Below are positions 1 through 10,084 of a stretch of 64,000 nucleotides of DNA, one piece after another. The DNA lies in the NCBI GenBank assembly GCA_002163245.1, contig MAAL01000082.1, forward strand, positions 1,630 through 65,629, in the 5' to 3' direction. Under the pieces are notes generated by a model. That model searched no databases. It worked only from the letters and a program-made list of their open reading frames with translations, and was not told where the DNA came from. How positions within the stretch are numbered: position 1 is the stretch's first letter; the number at the start of each line of letters is the position of its first letter. Both the position numbers and the translations under genes were made by a program. The stretch comes from Gammaproteobacteria bacterium 42_54_T18. Lineage in GTDB: Bacteria > Pseudomonadota > Gammaproteobacteria > Pseudomonadales > Ketobacteraceae.

Positions 1-44
1 CTTCGGGCGAGCTCTTGTCGTAATTACTGCTACGAACTGCCTAT

Positions 45-491
45 TTATGTTTGATCACTCTTACTATATTGATCATTCTCACTTTCTACACCTAGGTATT
101 TGGCCATTATAATAGACGTGACATAAATACCTATAAACATAGAAATTCCTGTTGGTATATTAAATACGATTTTACCTATCTCAAATTCATTGCCAAATAA
201 ATATATAAACAAAAATATCACTAAATATGTGCAAAGTAAGTTTATGGTCCCAACAAAAAACCAGGGGATTTTTTTTCTCAAAAGATATTTCATAAGCATC
301 CAAGAAAAAATGTAATTCCCCATAATCATCCTCGCGATTATCTGCATGCTATTAATAAAAATAAAGAACAGAAGGTTTTTCAAAACCGCCCCCTGGGCCA
401 CAACAAAGAATGTAATTACACCAGAGACTACCCCTGTAACCACAAACTCTACTGCAGCACTCAGTAGAACAAACCAGATGATTCGGCTCAT
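45..491 (-). CDS. Small four-helix membrane protein, candidate immunity protein for the adjacent CdiA-like toxin
   Basis: 148 aa, not assignable to a known family by eye. Four hydrophobic stretches are visible, near residues 5-35, 38-65, 76-100 and 108-132, with charged residues in the loops and a polar C-terminal tail, so it is an integral inner-membrane protein. Its ATG overlaps the TGA of the upstream CdiA-like gene (ATGA, 4 bp), so the two are translationally coupled. In contact-dependent inhibition loci the gene directly after cdiA encodes the immunity protein, and several of these are small polytopic membrane proteins. The immunity role is inferred from position, overlap and size only. 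Confidence 0.6.
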   Translation of the reverse strand: MSRIIWFVLLSAAVEFVVTGVVSGVITFFVVAQGAVLKNLLFFIFINSMQIIARMIMGNYIFSWMLMKYLLRKKIPWFFVGTINLLCTYLVIFLFIYLFGNEFEIGKIVFNIPTGISMFIGIYVTSIIMAKYLGVESENDQYSKSDQT

Positions 492-3400
492 TGCCCGTAT
501 CTATCTTCGTTTATCTGATTTACAAGGTGATTACCCAACTTGATTCGATGCTCTTCAATTCCCATATCCATCTTTATTCCATTAGCGGTAAACACTTCCT
601 CAATTGCCAACTTCACCTTACTATTATTCAATAAATATGAGGCGTTACTCCCCATAAAGTCTCCCTCAGGGTCAAATTGGTTACTCAGCAAATTTACTAA
701 TTCTCCTGAATCATAGCTAGGGTGTAACACAAAGAATTCATTCATATATTGGGTAACTTTCTTTTGTTCCTTTTCTACTAGGGCATAATCCAAATCATCC
801 CCAGTTAGCTCCTCGTAGCCAGGGATTTCATCCCCAGAAAGTAATGTTTCGAACGTTATTTGGTTGTCTTTTGCAAGATTAAAACTTATGTATCGCATTA
901 ATTGCCTTGCCTGGTCAGCAGATTCTAGAGATTCACAAATGCAAGATTCGCTTGGTGATGCCCCTGTCGCCATCACAGTAATAGACCCCTGCAAATCTAA
1001 AGCTCCTAATCCGAAAAACTCAGTGACAAGAGAGGCCGCTGCAAACCAGTCAGTCTGGATGTGATTTCCTTCCAAAAGGCTCAGTTTTTCGTCCATATTT
1101 CCATAAACCCAACTATTAATCCATATCCACTCTCCATTGGTTTTATCTAGCCCTAGGTATTGACGATAAAAGTCCAATTTCTTGATCATAAGGATGCCAC
1201 GGTCAATTTCTTCTCTTATTTCAGCCAAAGAGTTATTTGCCGCCGCATTTTGCCCTGCATTAGCTGCTATATAAATCTCTTCTGCTTTAGCGCCCGCAAC
1301 AAATGCCCCTAATGCAGCACCCAATCGAGCTAAATCGACCCCTTTCTGAGTGAGCGCAGCTATTTTCTCATCAAGCTCAGTCGTTGATAGTTCTAACGGC
1401 GAATCAACATCAAGGTTTTCTTTGACCCACTCGCTTGCAGCTTCTCCACCTTCATTAAGCTGGACCACATTCAAGTTATCTTTATATACATCTGCTATCG
1501 CTTCTCCAATCACTGCCCCACCAGCGCCTGCCACACAGCCAGCCTCAGTATCCGAAGAAATAGTACCAGTCAAACAACCAGTCGCGGCATGAGCAATGTA
1601 GCGCGTGAGATTATTTATATCTCTCAAGCCCGTTATTGGATCCGGCTTATAGGCATCTTTAATTTCATTAGCCAACGTTTTACCAATGGCATTGACAGCG
1701 TCTTGCGTCAACGACTGGACAAATGCCTCCTCAAAATCTCCACCCGTAATAACAGTATTAACACCAGCCTTCACGCTTGCATGTATTGTCGCTTGCGCAA
1801 TCTGGGAACCGAGAGACTGTGTCCCTGCAGCTTTAATCATTTCTGGAGTGGCAGGCCCGAATTCCAATAATTCGTTCACTGCTTCTGTATCAATTCCAAA
1901 ATACGCAGTATCCAGCGAGTTAATTGCGCCAGCGGTTACCATGCTAACCGCTAGTGACTTCAACGTATCTTCAGAGGCAAAATCTTTCATTGCACCCGAG
2001 ATATCACCATTTACAGCACCATTTGCCACTGCCACTGTTGCCTGACTAATTAATGCCACAGTACCTGCACTAATTGCAGCAGCTAAAGGCCCCGCAGTTC
2101 CAGCTATAATGGCACTTGTCGCAGCTCCTGTAACGGAACTCGCCATTGCTGCCCCTGCAGGTCCAGCAACAATCGCAATCGCAATCGCTATTACTGCCAT
2201 AAACGCTGGACTCAAGCTCGTATTCGACTCTTTCCAAGTTTCATGCTGAAGTAGTATTTCGTTCCACTGATAGGCCTCTGGATCAAGCTCAGCTTGCTCC
2301 AACACGTCACCCATCCACTCTAATCCTTCCATCTCAGAAAGAACTCCAATCTGTTCCTCTAATGAAAGGTCAGAATCGCCTTCATACTCAACTCTGACAC
2401 CGCTCAAAGCCTCTACAGAAAATCCACCAACAATTGTATTGGGCACTCCTGTTTCGATATTATGACCGTAGTTCTTCGTTGAAATCGTAAATGCGCCCGA
2501 CTTAACAGAACTATAACTATAGTGATCTGTTTCGGTAGTCATTAGCATATTTACGCCGCCGTTCGTAGCCTTAACGGTAGTGCCTTCGACACTCGTTATG
2601 TCCGTTGCCCGCAACGTAATATCACCAAATTGACTGTGCAGCCTTATACCTTTACCTGCGTCCAACAACGCTCGAATAGCAACAGTTTGATAAACAGACT
2701 CTGTGACATCTTTACTACCAAACTCACCTTCAGCATGTGACTCCGTTACCTGAAGGTCATCCTCGATGGTGATTCCTAATCCAGCTAACAGTTCAATGTG
2801 TCCCTTATCGCTGACAATTTTAGCTGCATCGATAACAATCTTCCCATTTGCGATTAGCTGAATCGTTTCTGTGGCGGTTAAACCAGATTGTAAGAAAGAC
2901 GTAATCGAAGTCTCTTTTGTACCATCGCCAAAACGAGTTATTGAATGTTCATATAACTCCACACTACCTAAAGAGATATTCCCACCTGCGGCCAGAGTGA
3001 GTTCACCTCCTGCGCTTGCCTGCGCACCGCCAAAAACAATATCATTGTAACTTCGAATAGTAAGGTTACCGTTTTCCGCATCAATACTTGAGATCTCACC
3101 ATAACGTGTCCCACTCCAGTATTGAGTATCGTAACGATGAACAACGGTTTTATTGATTACATTTGCTGCAAAGATATTTATATTGTTGCCCGAACGAATT
3201 ACTCCTGAAAGATTTTCTACTGAGCCATCAGCCTGAATGCTTAGGCTGTTTTCTGCCTGAATAACTCCTGAAAGATTCGTTAATGAACCTCCAACGACAA
3301 TATCCAAATCACCTTCGCTTATTATTTCCCCTCCGTCATTAAGCAAATCTTTCGCAACCTGAAGAAAACTATCACGACCAAATTTAATAGTGACACCATC

Positions 3401-4138
3401 AATATCAAGGTCACCTAACGAAGCATCGCCACCGACTTCTACCACATTTGTCGTAACTTGCTGGTATTCAACAGTAGCCGCCGTCAAATACACGATAGGT
3501 ACAACGACTTCTTCACCATTAATAATACGAGCTTCAGGCCAAACCATATCGTAATCTAAACCACTTGCATCCTGATCTAGCTCTAAATTCTGTCCAAAAA
3601 TCGCGCCAGCTGTATTCTTAACGTAAGTCAATGCGTTCGCATATAGAGCATTTAATTGCACAGTTTCTGTTTGATACGGCTGAATCAAATTCCGCCCTAA
3701 CAGGTTACTAATTTGCCCTCTTATATATTGATTTTGCACATAAGGAGTTCCTACATACTTATATTTTTTGTAAATAGGAAGAATAAGCGTGATATCTCCT
3801 ACGGCAATAGGCACATAAGTTGCCTCGCCGAGCCCTGTTGGATAATCTTGCCCTAGAATCTCGTAGAATCCCTCGGTAGTTGTCGCGGCTAAATCCAATT
3901 GCTCAGCATAAGCTGCGGCCTGATACTGATAACTAGATGACGTCGAGCGTTCGAATTGTGGATTCGATTCCAATTCGTCCTGTATCATCAAGCTTGGCAG
4001 CAAAGCAGCATATACCGGCCCTACTTGATAAAAGAACATCAGAAACACGGTCAAATAAGTAGTGAGTTTCTTCTTAAGAGTTGATGTATTCATTTTATTC
4101 CCATTGGCCATTTTTTTATATCCCTTCATCAAACTCAT
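488..4138 (-). CDS. CdiA/FHA-like exported protein with DUF637-like region, pretoxin region and variable C-terminus, lacking a TPS domain
   Basis: About 1216 aa. The N-terminus has a basic stretch and hydrophobic core ending near VGPVYA, a signal peptide of its own. Residues about 230-600 hold degenerate haemagglutinin-type beta repeats (SGV, ENLSG, GNINI patterns). Residues about 640-840 are an Ala/Gly-rich region resembling DUF637, followed by a pretoxin-like segment (GCLTGT, GAGGAVIGEAI). This ends at NAAANNSL near residue 965, which lines up with the VENN boundary motif of CdiA. The last ~247 aa are the variable C-terminal module and match no toxin I recognise. The TPS domain is on the preceding gene. 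Start: ATG at 4138 overlaps the upstream stop (ATGA) and has GGTGG just before it. A TTG at 4150 or ATGs at 4129 and 4111 are alternatives. Confidence 0.75.
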   Translation of the reverse strand: MSLMKGYKKMANGNKMNTSTLKKKLTTYLTVFLMFFYQVGPVYAALLPSLMIQDELESNPQFERSTSSSYQYQAAAYAEQLDLAATTTEGFYEILGQDYPTGLGEATYVPIAVGDITLILPIYKKYKYVGTPYVQNQYIRGQISNLLGRNLIQPYQTETVQLNALYANALTYVKNTAGAIFGQNLELDQDASGLDYDMVWPEARIINGEEVVVPIVYLTAATVEYQQVTTNVVEVGGDASLGDLDIDGVTIKFGRDSFLQVAKDLLNDGGEIISEGDLDIVVGGSLTNLSGVIQAENSLSIQADGSVENLSGVIRSGNNINIFAANVINKTVVHRYDTQYWSGTRYGEISSIDAENGNLTIRSYNDIVFGGAQASAGGELTLAAGGNISLGSVELYEHSITRFGDGTKETSITSFLQSGLTATETIQLIANGKIVIDAAKIVSDKGHIELLAGLGITIEDDLQVTESHAEGEFGSKDVTESVYQTVAIRALLDAGKGIRLHSQFGDITLRATDITSVEGTTVKATNGGVNMLMTTETDHYSYSSVKSGAFTISTKNYGHNIETGVPNTIVGGFSVEALSGVRVEYEGDSDLSLEEQIGVLSEMEGLEWMGDVLEQAELDPEAYQWNEILLQHETWKESNTSLSPAFMAVIAIAIAIVAGPAGAAMASSVTGAATSAIIAGTAGPLAAAISAGTVALISQATVAVANGAVNGDISGAMKDFASEDTLKSLAVSMVTAGAINSLDTAYFGIDTEAVNELLEFGPATPEMIKAAGTQSLGSQIAQATIHASVKAGVNTVITGGDFEEAFVQSLTQDAVNAIGKTLANEIKDAYKPDPITGLRDINNLTRYIAHAATGCLTGTISSDTEAGCVAGAGGAVIGEAIADVYKDNLNVVQLNEGGEAASEWVKENLDVDSPLELSTTELDEKIAALTQKGVDLARLGAALGAFVAGAKAEEIYIAANAGQNAAANNSLAEIREEIDRGILMIKKLDFYRQYLGLDKTNGEWIWINSWVYGNMDEKLSLLEGNHIQTDWFAAASLVTEFFGLGALDLQGSITVMATGASPSESCICESLESADQARQLMRYISFNLAKDNQITFETLLSGDEIPGYEELTGDDLDYALVEKEQKKVTQYMNEFFVLHPSYDSGELVNLLSNQFDPEGDFMGSNASYLLNNSKVKLAIEEVFTANGIKMDMGIEEHRIKLGNHLVNQINEDRYGQ

Positions 4139-6462
4139 GAATTCCACCAATTTATTTCACTATAAAACTCAGAAACAGTAGTCTTTAACTGTTCATACAA
4201 ATCCAATAAACCGTCAACGATAGAAGAGTTATTCGTAAATCCGTTAGTCGCAGGAATATCAGCATAAGGTGAATGGATTGATGGCAACTGTTCGGCCCAA
4301 TTTTTACCCGCTTGACCATTTGTCGCTAACTCAACGAAATAATCCAAAGGTTTATATGCACCGAACCATGTAGATGTATTATTGGCGATAAGGTTTCCAT
4401 GCACAGAAAATAGAGAATCAAGTTCCACCGATTCGTGTACTGTATCTTCTTCCCAATAAATCCAACCAATCAAAGAATTAGCTGTATTATATGTTCTTTG
4501 AACCCCTTGGTTTTCAAATCCATAATCAATAAGGTTCGGAGTATCAAATATTGCATCACCGAAAATTTCTATATACGCAGCCTTATTCGTAAACTCGTGG
4601 GATGCCTTCACCCCTAGATCACCAACAGATACAATAAACCCCGGTGGGGAATAACCTATAACGCGAGTACCAACTACATCAGCTCCAAAAGTATAAGGTG
4701 AAGATGGATCAACATAATTTTCTGGCAGATCATCTAATATCGTCAAAACACGATAACGTTCGTTAATCATAATTCCAGTATCAATTTCAATACTGCCGCT
4801 TGCACTCTCAACTCGCAGTTGAGCCGAAGAGTTTATAACGTAACCGTTATAAGTACTTGTTGCTATGCCGATATAAGAACCTGCGACTATGGATATCTGA
4901 TTAGCAAATTCGCCCTCCATGGTGACATCACCTTGATCACCCGCTTTAACATAATAGGGGTTAATATTTTCGAAGGAAACGGATGCAACTTCAATTCGAT
5001 CTGCAATAATATGGGCAGAACCATCTTGCGGAAAAATCACAGAATGGTCGCTAGTTTCCACGTCAAATCCCAACTTATAGAATATTCCCATTTTTGCGGG
5101 ATTGTGATAACGAGAAGATTCCAATGATGAATAATTTATCATGTCCTCTACTTCAAAGTCCCTAGAGATATACGGTGTCCTTGAGCCATTTCTAACAACA
5201 TCAGTTTCTGACTCTAACCTAATTGTATTGGCCTTCATCAACCCTCCATACTGGTTGGCCAATAGTTCTTCACTCCACACCTCTAAATTAAGCGAAGCGA
5301 TAAGTTCACCTTCATTAAACACCTTGCCACCAGCAACGCTCAGGTAATCACTGTTCACATTGGCATAATTCCGAATAGAACCCTCAGCAATAATTGTCAC
5401 CGCAGGAGCATCAACATTCACATCCTCATAACCCAAGACTACATCTTCTGTGGACTTCAGTTGCACACGGCCATCTGAAAGTAGGTCACCCAATACACTC
5501 AACGACTTATAACCAAAGGTTTGAATATCAATCTTCTCAATGGGCACATGCACCGTGTCTTTATAGTTAACCGACGACAATAGATCCGTGCGAGTATCAA
5601 CCTTAGTATTTACCTCTAAGTTTCCAGTTGAAGCAATTTTTAGCCCTGCCGCTTTAATCACGCCCCCCAAGACATAGGTGCCATTGTAAGCGCTTAACGA
5701 TATAATTTGATGGTTGTCATAATTCCAGGTGATGGGCCCCAACAAAAGGTCAACTCCACCAGTTCCCACAACAAGGTCTCCATTAAGATCATTTTTGTAA
5801 CCACCGTTGGCATCAACCACCACCCGTTGATTTAGTTCAACATCGCCATTCAACGATAAATTATTCGAGACGATATCAACACCGATACTGCCCGCTGCAG
5901 TTAGATTCGAAATGGAGATAGAGGATGCGAATGAAGGCGTTAGGTTACCAATGACAGCAACCTCTTCCGTCAATTCATTATCCGGGGTCGCTGTAACTAA
6001 ACTCAAACGATAAACATTCTTGAAGTTACAGTAATTACAACTAATACTACCCTCGCCACTTGTGGATAGAAATAGCACATCTCCAGCAGAACCCATTAAC
6101 TCGATAGTGTTATTAATCTCGATGGTATCGGCGATAATTACTATCAGTTTGGCGGGACGAATAGCTACACCGCCATCGTCTCCACCAGAATTTACTAAAC
6201 CTGCCACGTTAATTAGATTTAGCTGTCTATCATCGACGGCAAATTGCGAAAAATAGTTAATGGATATGCCTGCACTATTGGGAGGGCTGAGACTTAATAC
6301 ATCAACTCCACTGGTTGAGGCATTGAATAACTGTATATCAGTATCAATAGGCATGATTGTGGACGCAACGCCACCTGCGGGGTTCAGAATGAACAGAAAA
6401 GCCCCCATTAGGAGCGCCAAGAGGCGTTCTGTTTTTCTCGGAAAGGTGCGAGTAATACTCAT
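4135..6462 (-). CDS. TpsA-like exported protein with two-partner-secretion domain (filamentous haemagglutinin family)
   Basis: About 775 aa. The signal peptide has a basic N-region (RTFPRKTER), a hydrophobic core and a likely cleavage after GGVAS. Residues about 35-170 resemble the haemagglutination-activity/TPS domain: a GISxNxFSQFxVD stretch followed by a beta-rich segment and a Cys pair (SCNYC, C142/C145), which aligns with the ITCxGCGF motif of TpsA proteins. The classical NPNGI before that pair is not conserved here. The rest is irregular beta-helix-like sequence with no toxin module. It forms an operon with the following two genes, with 4-bp overlaps at both junctions. ATG at 6462 is chosen because AGGGA precedes it and the signal peptide starts there; the reading frame is open to 6522. 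No TpsB/CdiB transporter is in the window. Confidence 0.75.
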   Translation of the reverse strand: MSITRTFPRKTERLLALLMGAFLFILNPAGGVASTIMPIDTDIQLFNASTSGVDVLSLSPPNSAGISINYFSQFAVDDRQLNLINVAGLVNSGGDDGGVAIRPAKLIVIIADTIEINNTIELMGSAGDVLFLSTSGEGSISCNYCNFKNVYRLSLVTATPDNELTEEVAVIGNLTPSFASSISISNLTAAGSIGVDIVSNNLSLNGDVELNQRVVVDANGGYKNDLNGDLVVGTGGVDLLLGPITWNYDNHQIISLSAYNGTYVLGGVIKAAGLKIASTGNLEVNTKVDTRTDLLSSVNYKDTVHVPIEKIDIQTFGYKSLSVLGDLLSDGRVQLKSTEDVVLGYEDVNVDAPAVTIIAEGSIRNYANVNSDYLSVAGGKVFNEGELIASLNLEVWSEELLANQYGGLMKANTIRLESETDVVRNGSRTPYISRDFEVEDMINYSSLESSRYHNPAKMGIFYKLGFDVETSDHSVIFPQDGSAHIIADRIEVASVSFENINPYYVKAGDQGDVTMEGEFANQISIVAGSYIGIATSTYNGYVINSSAQLRVESASGSIEIDTGIMINERYRVLTILDDLPENYVDPSSPYTFGADVVGTRVIGYSPPGFIVSVGDLGVKASHEFTNKAAYIEIFGDAIFDTPNLIDYGFENQGVQRTYNTANSLIGWIYWEEDTVHESVELDSLFSVHGNLIANNTSTWFGAYKPLDYFVELATNGQAGKNWAEQLPSIHSPYADIPATNGFTNNSSIVDGLLDLYEQLKTTVSEFYSEINWWNS

Positions 6463-6923
6463 ACGTCTGTTATCCCTATTGGTTGTGACACAATCAAAAA
6501 TGCACACACGACAACAGATCACTCTATAAAAAGAGTAATAAACTCAAACAAACTACCAAGGGATGATTAGGCCCACTAGTCCTTGTGAGTAACTGATTCG
6601 CGTGCAGACAGCAACGAAACGAATACGTTCCAAATTTTCAACCGTGATTCTAACAAACAATATGCGATGACTACTAGGTTTAACGCCTAAATATCACTCA
6701 CTGTTACAGGTGTTATACACAAAGGTAAACACTGAATGCACTTTTGTATCTATTGGTCTATTTCTATCAGCCCTTTGTAGGAGATATCTTACAAAGGGCT
6801 GATAGATCGCTCGTACTTACAGCTCTACGCCAGTTGTTAATTTACTTTATTAAGACTGATTTCTAGCTTCCTCTCCCTGCTGTATGCCGTATGATCGCTT
6901 GCTTTTTAACAAGTGATTTAACA
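6463..6923. other. Divergent intergenic region between CdiA-like operon and transposase
   Basis: 461 bases without a credible gene between the minus-strand TPS operon and the plus-strand transposase. It should hold the promoters of both. The only strong structure is the perfect 16-bp inverted repeat at 6764-6805. I looked here for a left Tn3 terminal repeat matching the candidate right end at 10055 and found none. Confidence 0.6.
6764..6805. repeat. Perfect 16-bp inverted repeat
   Basis: Arms CTATCAGCCCTTTGTA (6764-6779) and TACAAAGGGCTGATAG (6790-6805) flank a 10-nt spacer that contains AGATATCT. It lies between divergently transcribed genes, so it is not an ordinary terminator for either, and no T-run follows. 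It could be an operator, a recombination site, or the terminator of a lost gene. Confidence 0.8.
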
Positions 6924-9900
6924 ATGGCAGTAACGAAACCTAAGCGTGCTCAAATACTAACAAATGATGAAATCAAGGAACTATATGATTGCCCAGCATT
7001 CAACGCCAACCAACGAGAAGAGTACTTTGCGCTAGACGATGATATTTTACGATTGGTGAATCGTATGGATAAGATTGAGACCAAGGTATATCTGATACTA
7101 CTGATAGGCTACTTTCGATCAAAAGCCGTTATCCCTAAGTTTACCCTCAGGCAGGTTAAAGACGACGTTAACTATCTGTGTGAAACCTACTTCCCAGGCA
7201 AGAAGCCGAAATACTCAAACATAGGCAAAAGTACCCGTTCCACATTAGTGAATAGAGCATTGTCTATTCTCGGGTTTCAAAAATTTCAAAAGAAGCACCA
7301 AACACAGCTGATTGCTAGACTGAGGGACGTAGCAACAATCTGCACCTATCCACACTATATGTTTGACGAGTGCTTGGCGTTTTTTGGTCAAAATAACATA
7401 AGCCTGGCGGGATATACGACTCTGCAGGATATCATTTCTGAAGTTCTTTCCGAAGAGCGTCAACGTACGGAGAATATCTTATCTGCACATATGTCAGATA
7501 CCACCCGTCAGCGACTAAAGAACATACTGGCCTCTAAGGGCGCTCTCAACAGTCTATCGGTATACAAAGGCTCTGCTAAAGACTTTTCACCAAAAGAACT
7601 GGATCAGGAGATAAGAACACATGACACCATTAAAGATGTTTATTATGAGCTCAAAAGTCTTATCGACAAATTGGGCCTATCCCAAGGGAATCTAAGCTAT
7701 TACGCATCGATCGTTCATCACCAATCCCTCTATAAGATCCGGCGTTTTCCGGAATGGCAAGGGTTGCTGTATGTCGCTTGCTACCTGTTCTTTAGGTATA
7801 GAGAAACCAATGACAAACTGGTAACGGCTTTTCAGTATTTAGTACGCAAACAAAACGAATCGGCTAAGGCCTCAGCAAAACAGTCGGTAGCAGACGAGCT
7901 TGAAGTCATTCGGGATAAATTGAAGTATGCCGGTAATATTCTCCGCTTTTTTGTGGACGATAAGGTAAGTGATTCAACGACCTTTGGTGATATTCGAAAG
8001 CAAGCGTTCTCTCTGATATCAAAAGACGAAATCAGTATGATTAGTCAGCACTTGGATGAAACGGATTTTGATATCACACACTACGAATGGCTCCATATTG
8101 ATAAGCAATCTAAGAAAATCAGCAATTCCATCAGGAAAGTATTTTTGGCGATAGATATCGAATGCGACCTAGATCAAACCGCACTTATAAAACAGCTAGA
8201 TATCACTCGCTCGGAGCTGCGGGATGAAAAGCAGTTATCAACAATGGATCAGCAAGTCATTGCCAAGAAGGATAAGGGTTATCTCATTGAGGATGGTGCC
8301 ATTAACGACAAACGATTCGAGTTCTACCTCTATCGGCGCGTATTTAAACTGATAGAGTCACATCGAATTTATGTTAGCGAAAGTGCTGAGAACAAGCGTT
8401 TGGAAGATGACTTAATCCCACAAACAGAGTGGAACGACAGAGAGGTTATTATCCAGAAAACAGGGCTTTCTAAACTGATCAACCCCATCACGGATACTTT
8501 GTCAGGATTAACGAACAAACTTGAATTCCAGATGAGACAAGTCACCCATAACATTAATGGCGGTGCCAATGAGTTTGTTAGACGACACCCCAATACGGAT
8601 AAACTCACTTGGACACTTGCTAACAAACGCTGGAAAGACGATGTAGATAACCCGATCTACACGCAGTTAAAACATATGAGTATTATTGAAATAATGGATT
8701 ATGTTAACCAAAAGACTGGATATCTAGACTCTTTTAATAACGCCTCTACTCGAAAGCATGGCTCCAAAGCCAATCAAGAGGACTTACTGGCGTGCATCTT
8801 TGGTAATGGATCTAACTACGGTCTTTATCATATGTCTTCTGTATCCGATCGCAGTATGGGAACGCTAAGAGCCGTGAATGATGGCTACATCCGACCAGAG
8901 ACAACCGGCGCCGCAAATAAGCGTATTAGCAGTGCTATTTCTAAATTATCAATATTCAAGTATTACACAATCAATGAAACTGCTCCTTTCGGCAGTATTG
9001 ATGGTCAAAAACATGCTTGCAGAATTAATACATTTAGAGCACGTTATTCTGCAAAGTACTTTCGTAAAGGGAAAGGCGTGTCGGCAATGACGCTGGTATC
9101 TAATCACGTACCACTTGATACTACGGTGATATCACCCAATGAATATGAGGGACACTTTGCATTTGACCTGTTGTATAACAATACCAGTGACATCCAGCCC
9201 TCTACCCTAGCAACCGATACTCATGGTGTAAACAATGTGAATTTTGCCATCCTGGATATCTTTGACTATGAGTTTGCTCCACGTTATGCCAAGTTCAAAA
9301 ACGCTTTCCATGATGAGTTCGATATTGAATACGGTGATGAGCTTAGTATCCAACTCAAAAACCCAATCAATACCCGGCTCATTCAAAAAGAGTGGGAGAA
9401 GATCCAATGGATCATGTGTTCTTTAAGCCGGAAAACAACAACCCAAAGCACCGTCATTAAGAAACTATCGAATAACAAAAAGAACGATCGAACCTTGGCA
9501 GCACTGCACGAGTATAACCGTCTAATAAAGTGCCAATACCTGCTGGAATACGTCGATAATAAAACGCTACGTCACTTTGTGCAAAAATCACTCAATCAAG
9601 GGGGAGGCATATCATCAACTCCGTCGAGCAATAGCGTCAATTAACGGCAATCAATTTAGAGGGGGTACTGACTATCAGATAATACAGTGGAATGACTGTG
9701 CTCGACTGATTGCAAATTGCATTATCTACTATAACTCAGCACTATTATCAGGTCTGGTGGATAAGTTTGAGAAACGGAGCAATCAGAAAGCTGTCGATAT
9801 GCTTGTAAACCTATCGCCAACAGCTTGGAGGCATATTCAACTCGCTGGCTACTACTCGTTCGGAGACCAGAAGTTTACGATCGACCTTGAAGGCTTGCTT

Positions 9901-9951
9901 GATAATGTTGATCCACTTGATACGACAGAGCAAGACCTAGTGGCTGCTTGA
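6924..9951 (+). pseudogene. tnpA: Tn3-family transposase, frameshifted
   Basis: The two reading frames together encode about 1000 aa, the usual length of Tn3-family TnpA. The N-terminal half resembles DUF4158. The C-terminal half is the Tn3 DDE domain: Asp in SIDGQKHA, Asp in TDTHG, then LNQGG. The sequence resumes in the +1 frame as GEAYHQLRRAIA and the conserved C-terminal tail, ending at 9951. The break lies in a run of five G (9600-9604); four G would restore a continuous frame through the expected catalytic Glu of GEAYH. Without it the protein ends at 9644 and lacks that Glu. ATG at 6924 is preferred over an upstream in-frame start at 6891 because MAVTKPKRAQILT matches the usual N-terminus. 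No resolvase gene is present. Confidence 0.85.
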
Positions 9952-9967
9952 TGGTCTAGGAAGTTAC

Positions 9968-10007
9968 GTTGAAAATAAGGGGTGCTCTACAGCCTCTTAT
10001 TTTCAAC
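9968..10007. repeat. 12-bp inverted repeat after transposase
   Basis: GTTGAAAATAAG (9968-9979) and CTTATTTTCAAC (9996-10007) are perfect arms around a 16-nt loop, 16 bases after the transposase stop. There is no following T-run, so it is either a weak terminator for the transposase or a transposon-end structure. Confidence 0.6.
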
Positions 10008-10084
10008 GGCTGCAGCGTGACTGTGAACTTTTCGAGGGAATGGGCGCATAACCCCTAATTCAGGGACCGAGCAAGGTGAGAAGT

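Larger units (their letters stand above)
6924..10055 (+). mobile_element. Tn3-family element remnant with candidate right end
   Basis: The transposase is followed by about 100 bp of noncoding DNA ending in CGCATAACCCC at 10045-10055. Read inward from the right, this starts GGGGTTATGCGCCC, the style of a Tn3-family terminal repeat, with TAATT next to it as a possible 5-bp target duplication. No matching left repeat is visible between 6463 and 6923. The element is therefore truncated on the left, or its left end is outside the window and the CdiA-like genes are passengers. The left boundary given is just the transposase start. Confidence 0.4.

Noticed and set aside
1350-2045. Plus-strand ORFs inside the CdiA-like gene
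   Set aside because: They are antisense shadows of the Ala-rich DUF637-like coding region, with no start signals.
4135-4150. The two CdiA-like ORFs as one gene split by a sequencing error
   Set aside because: The second ORF has its own start codon overlapping the stop, a ribosome site and a signal peptide; a fused gene would have these inside. I still list resequencing as a refutation test.
9600-9644. Programmed +1 frameshift to make full-length transposase
   Set aside because: The Tn3 family is not known to use one, and a plain G-run slip or homopolymer error explains it. No stop codon or rare codon marks a shift site.
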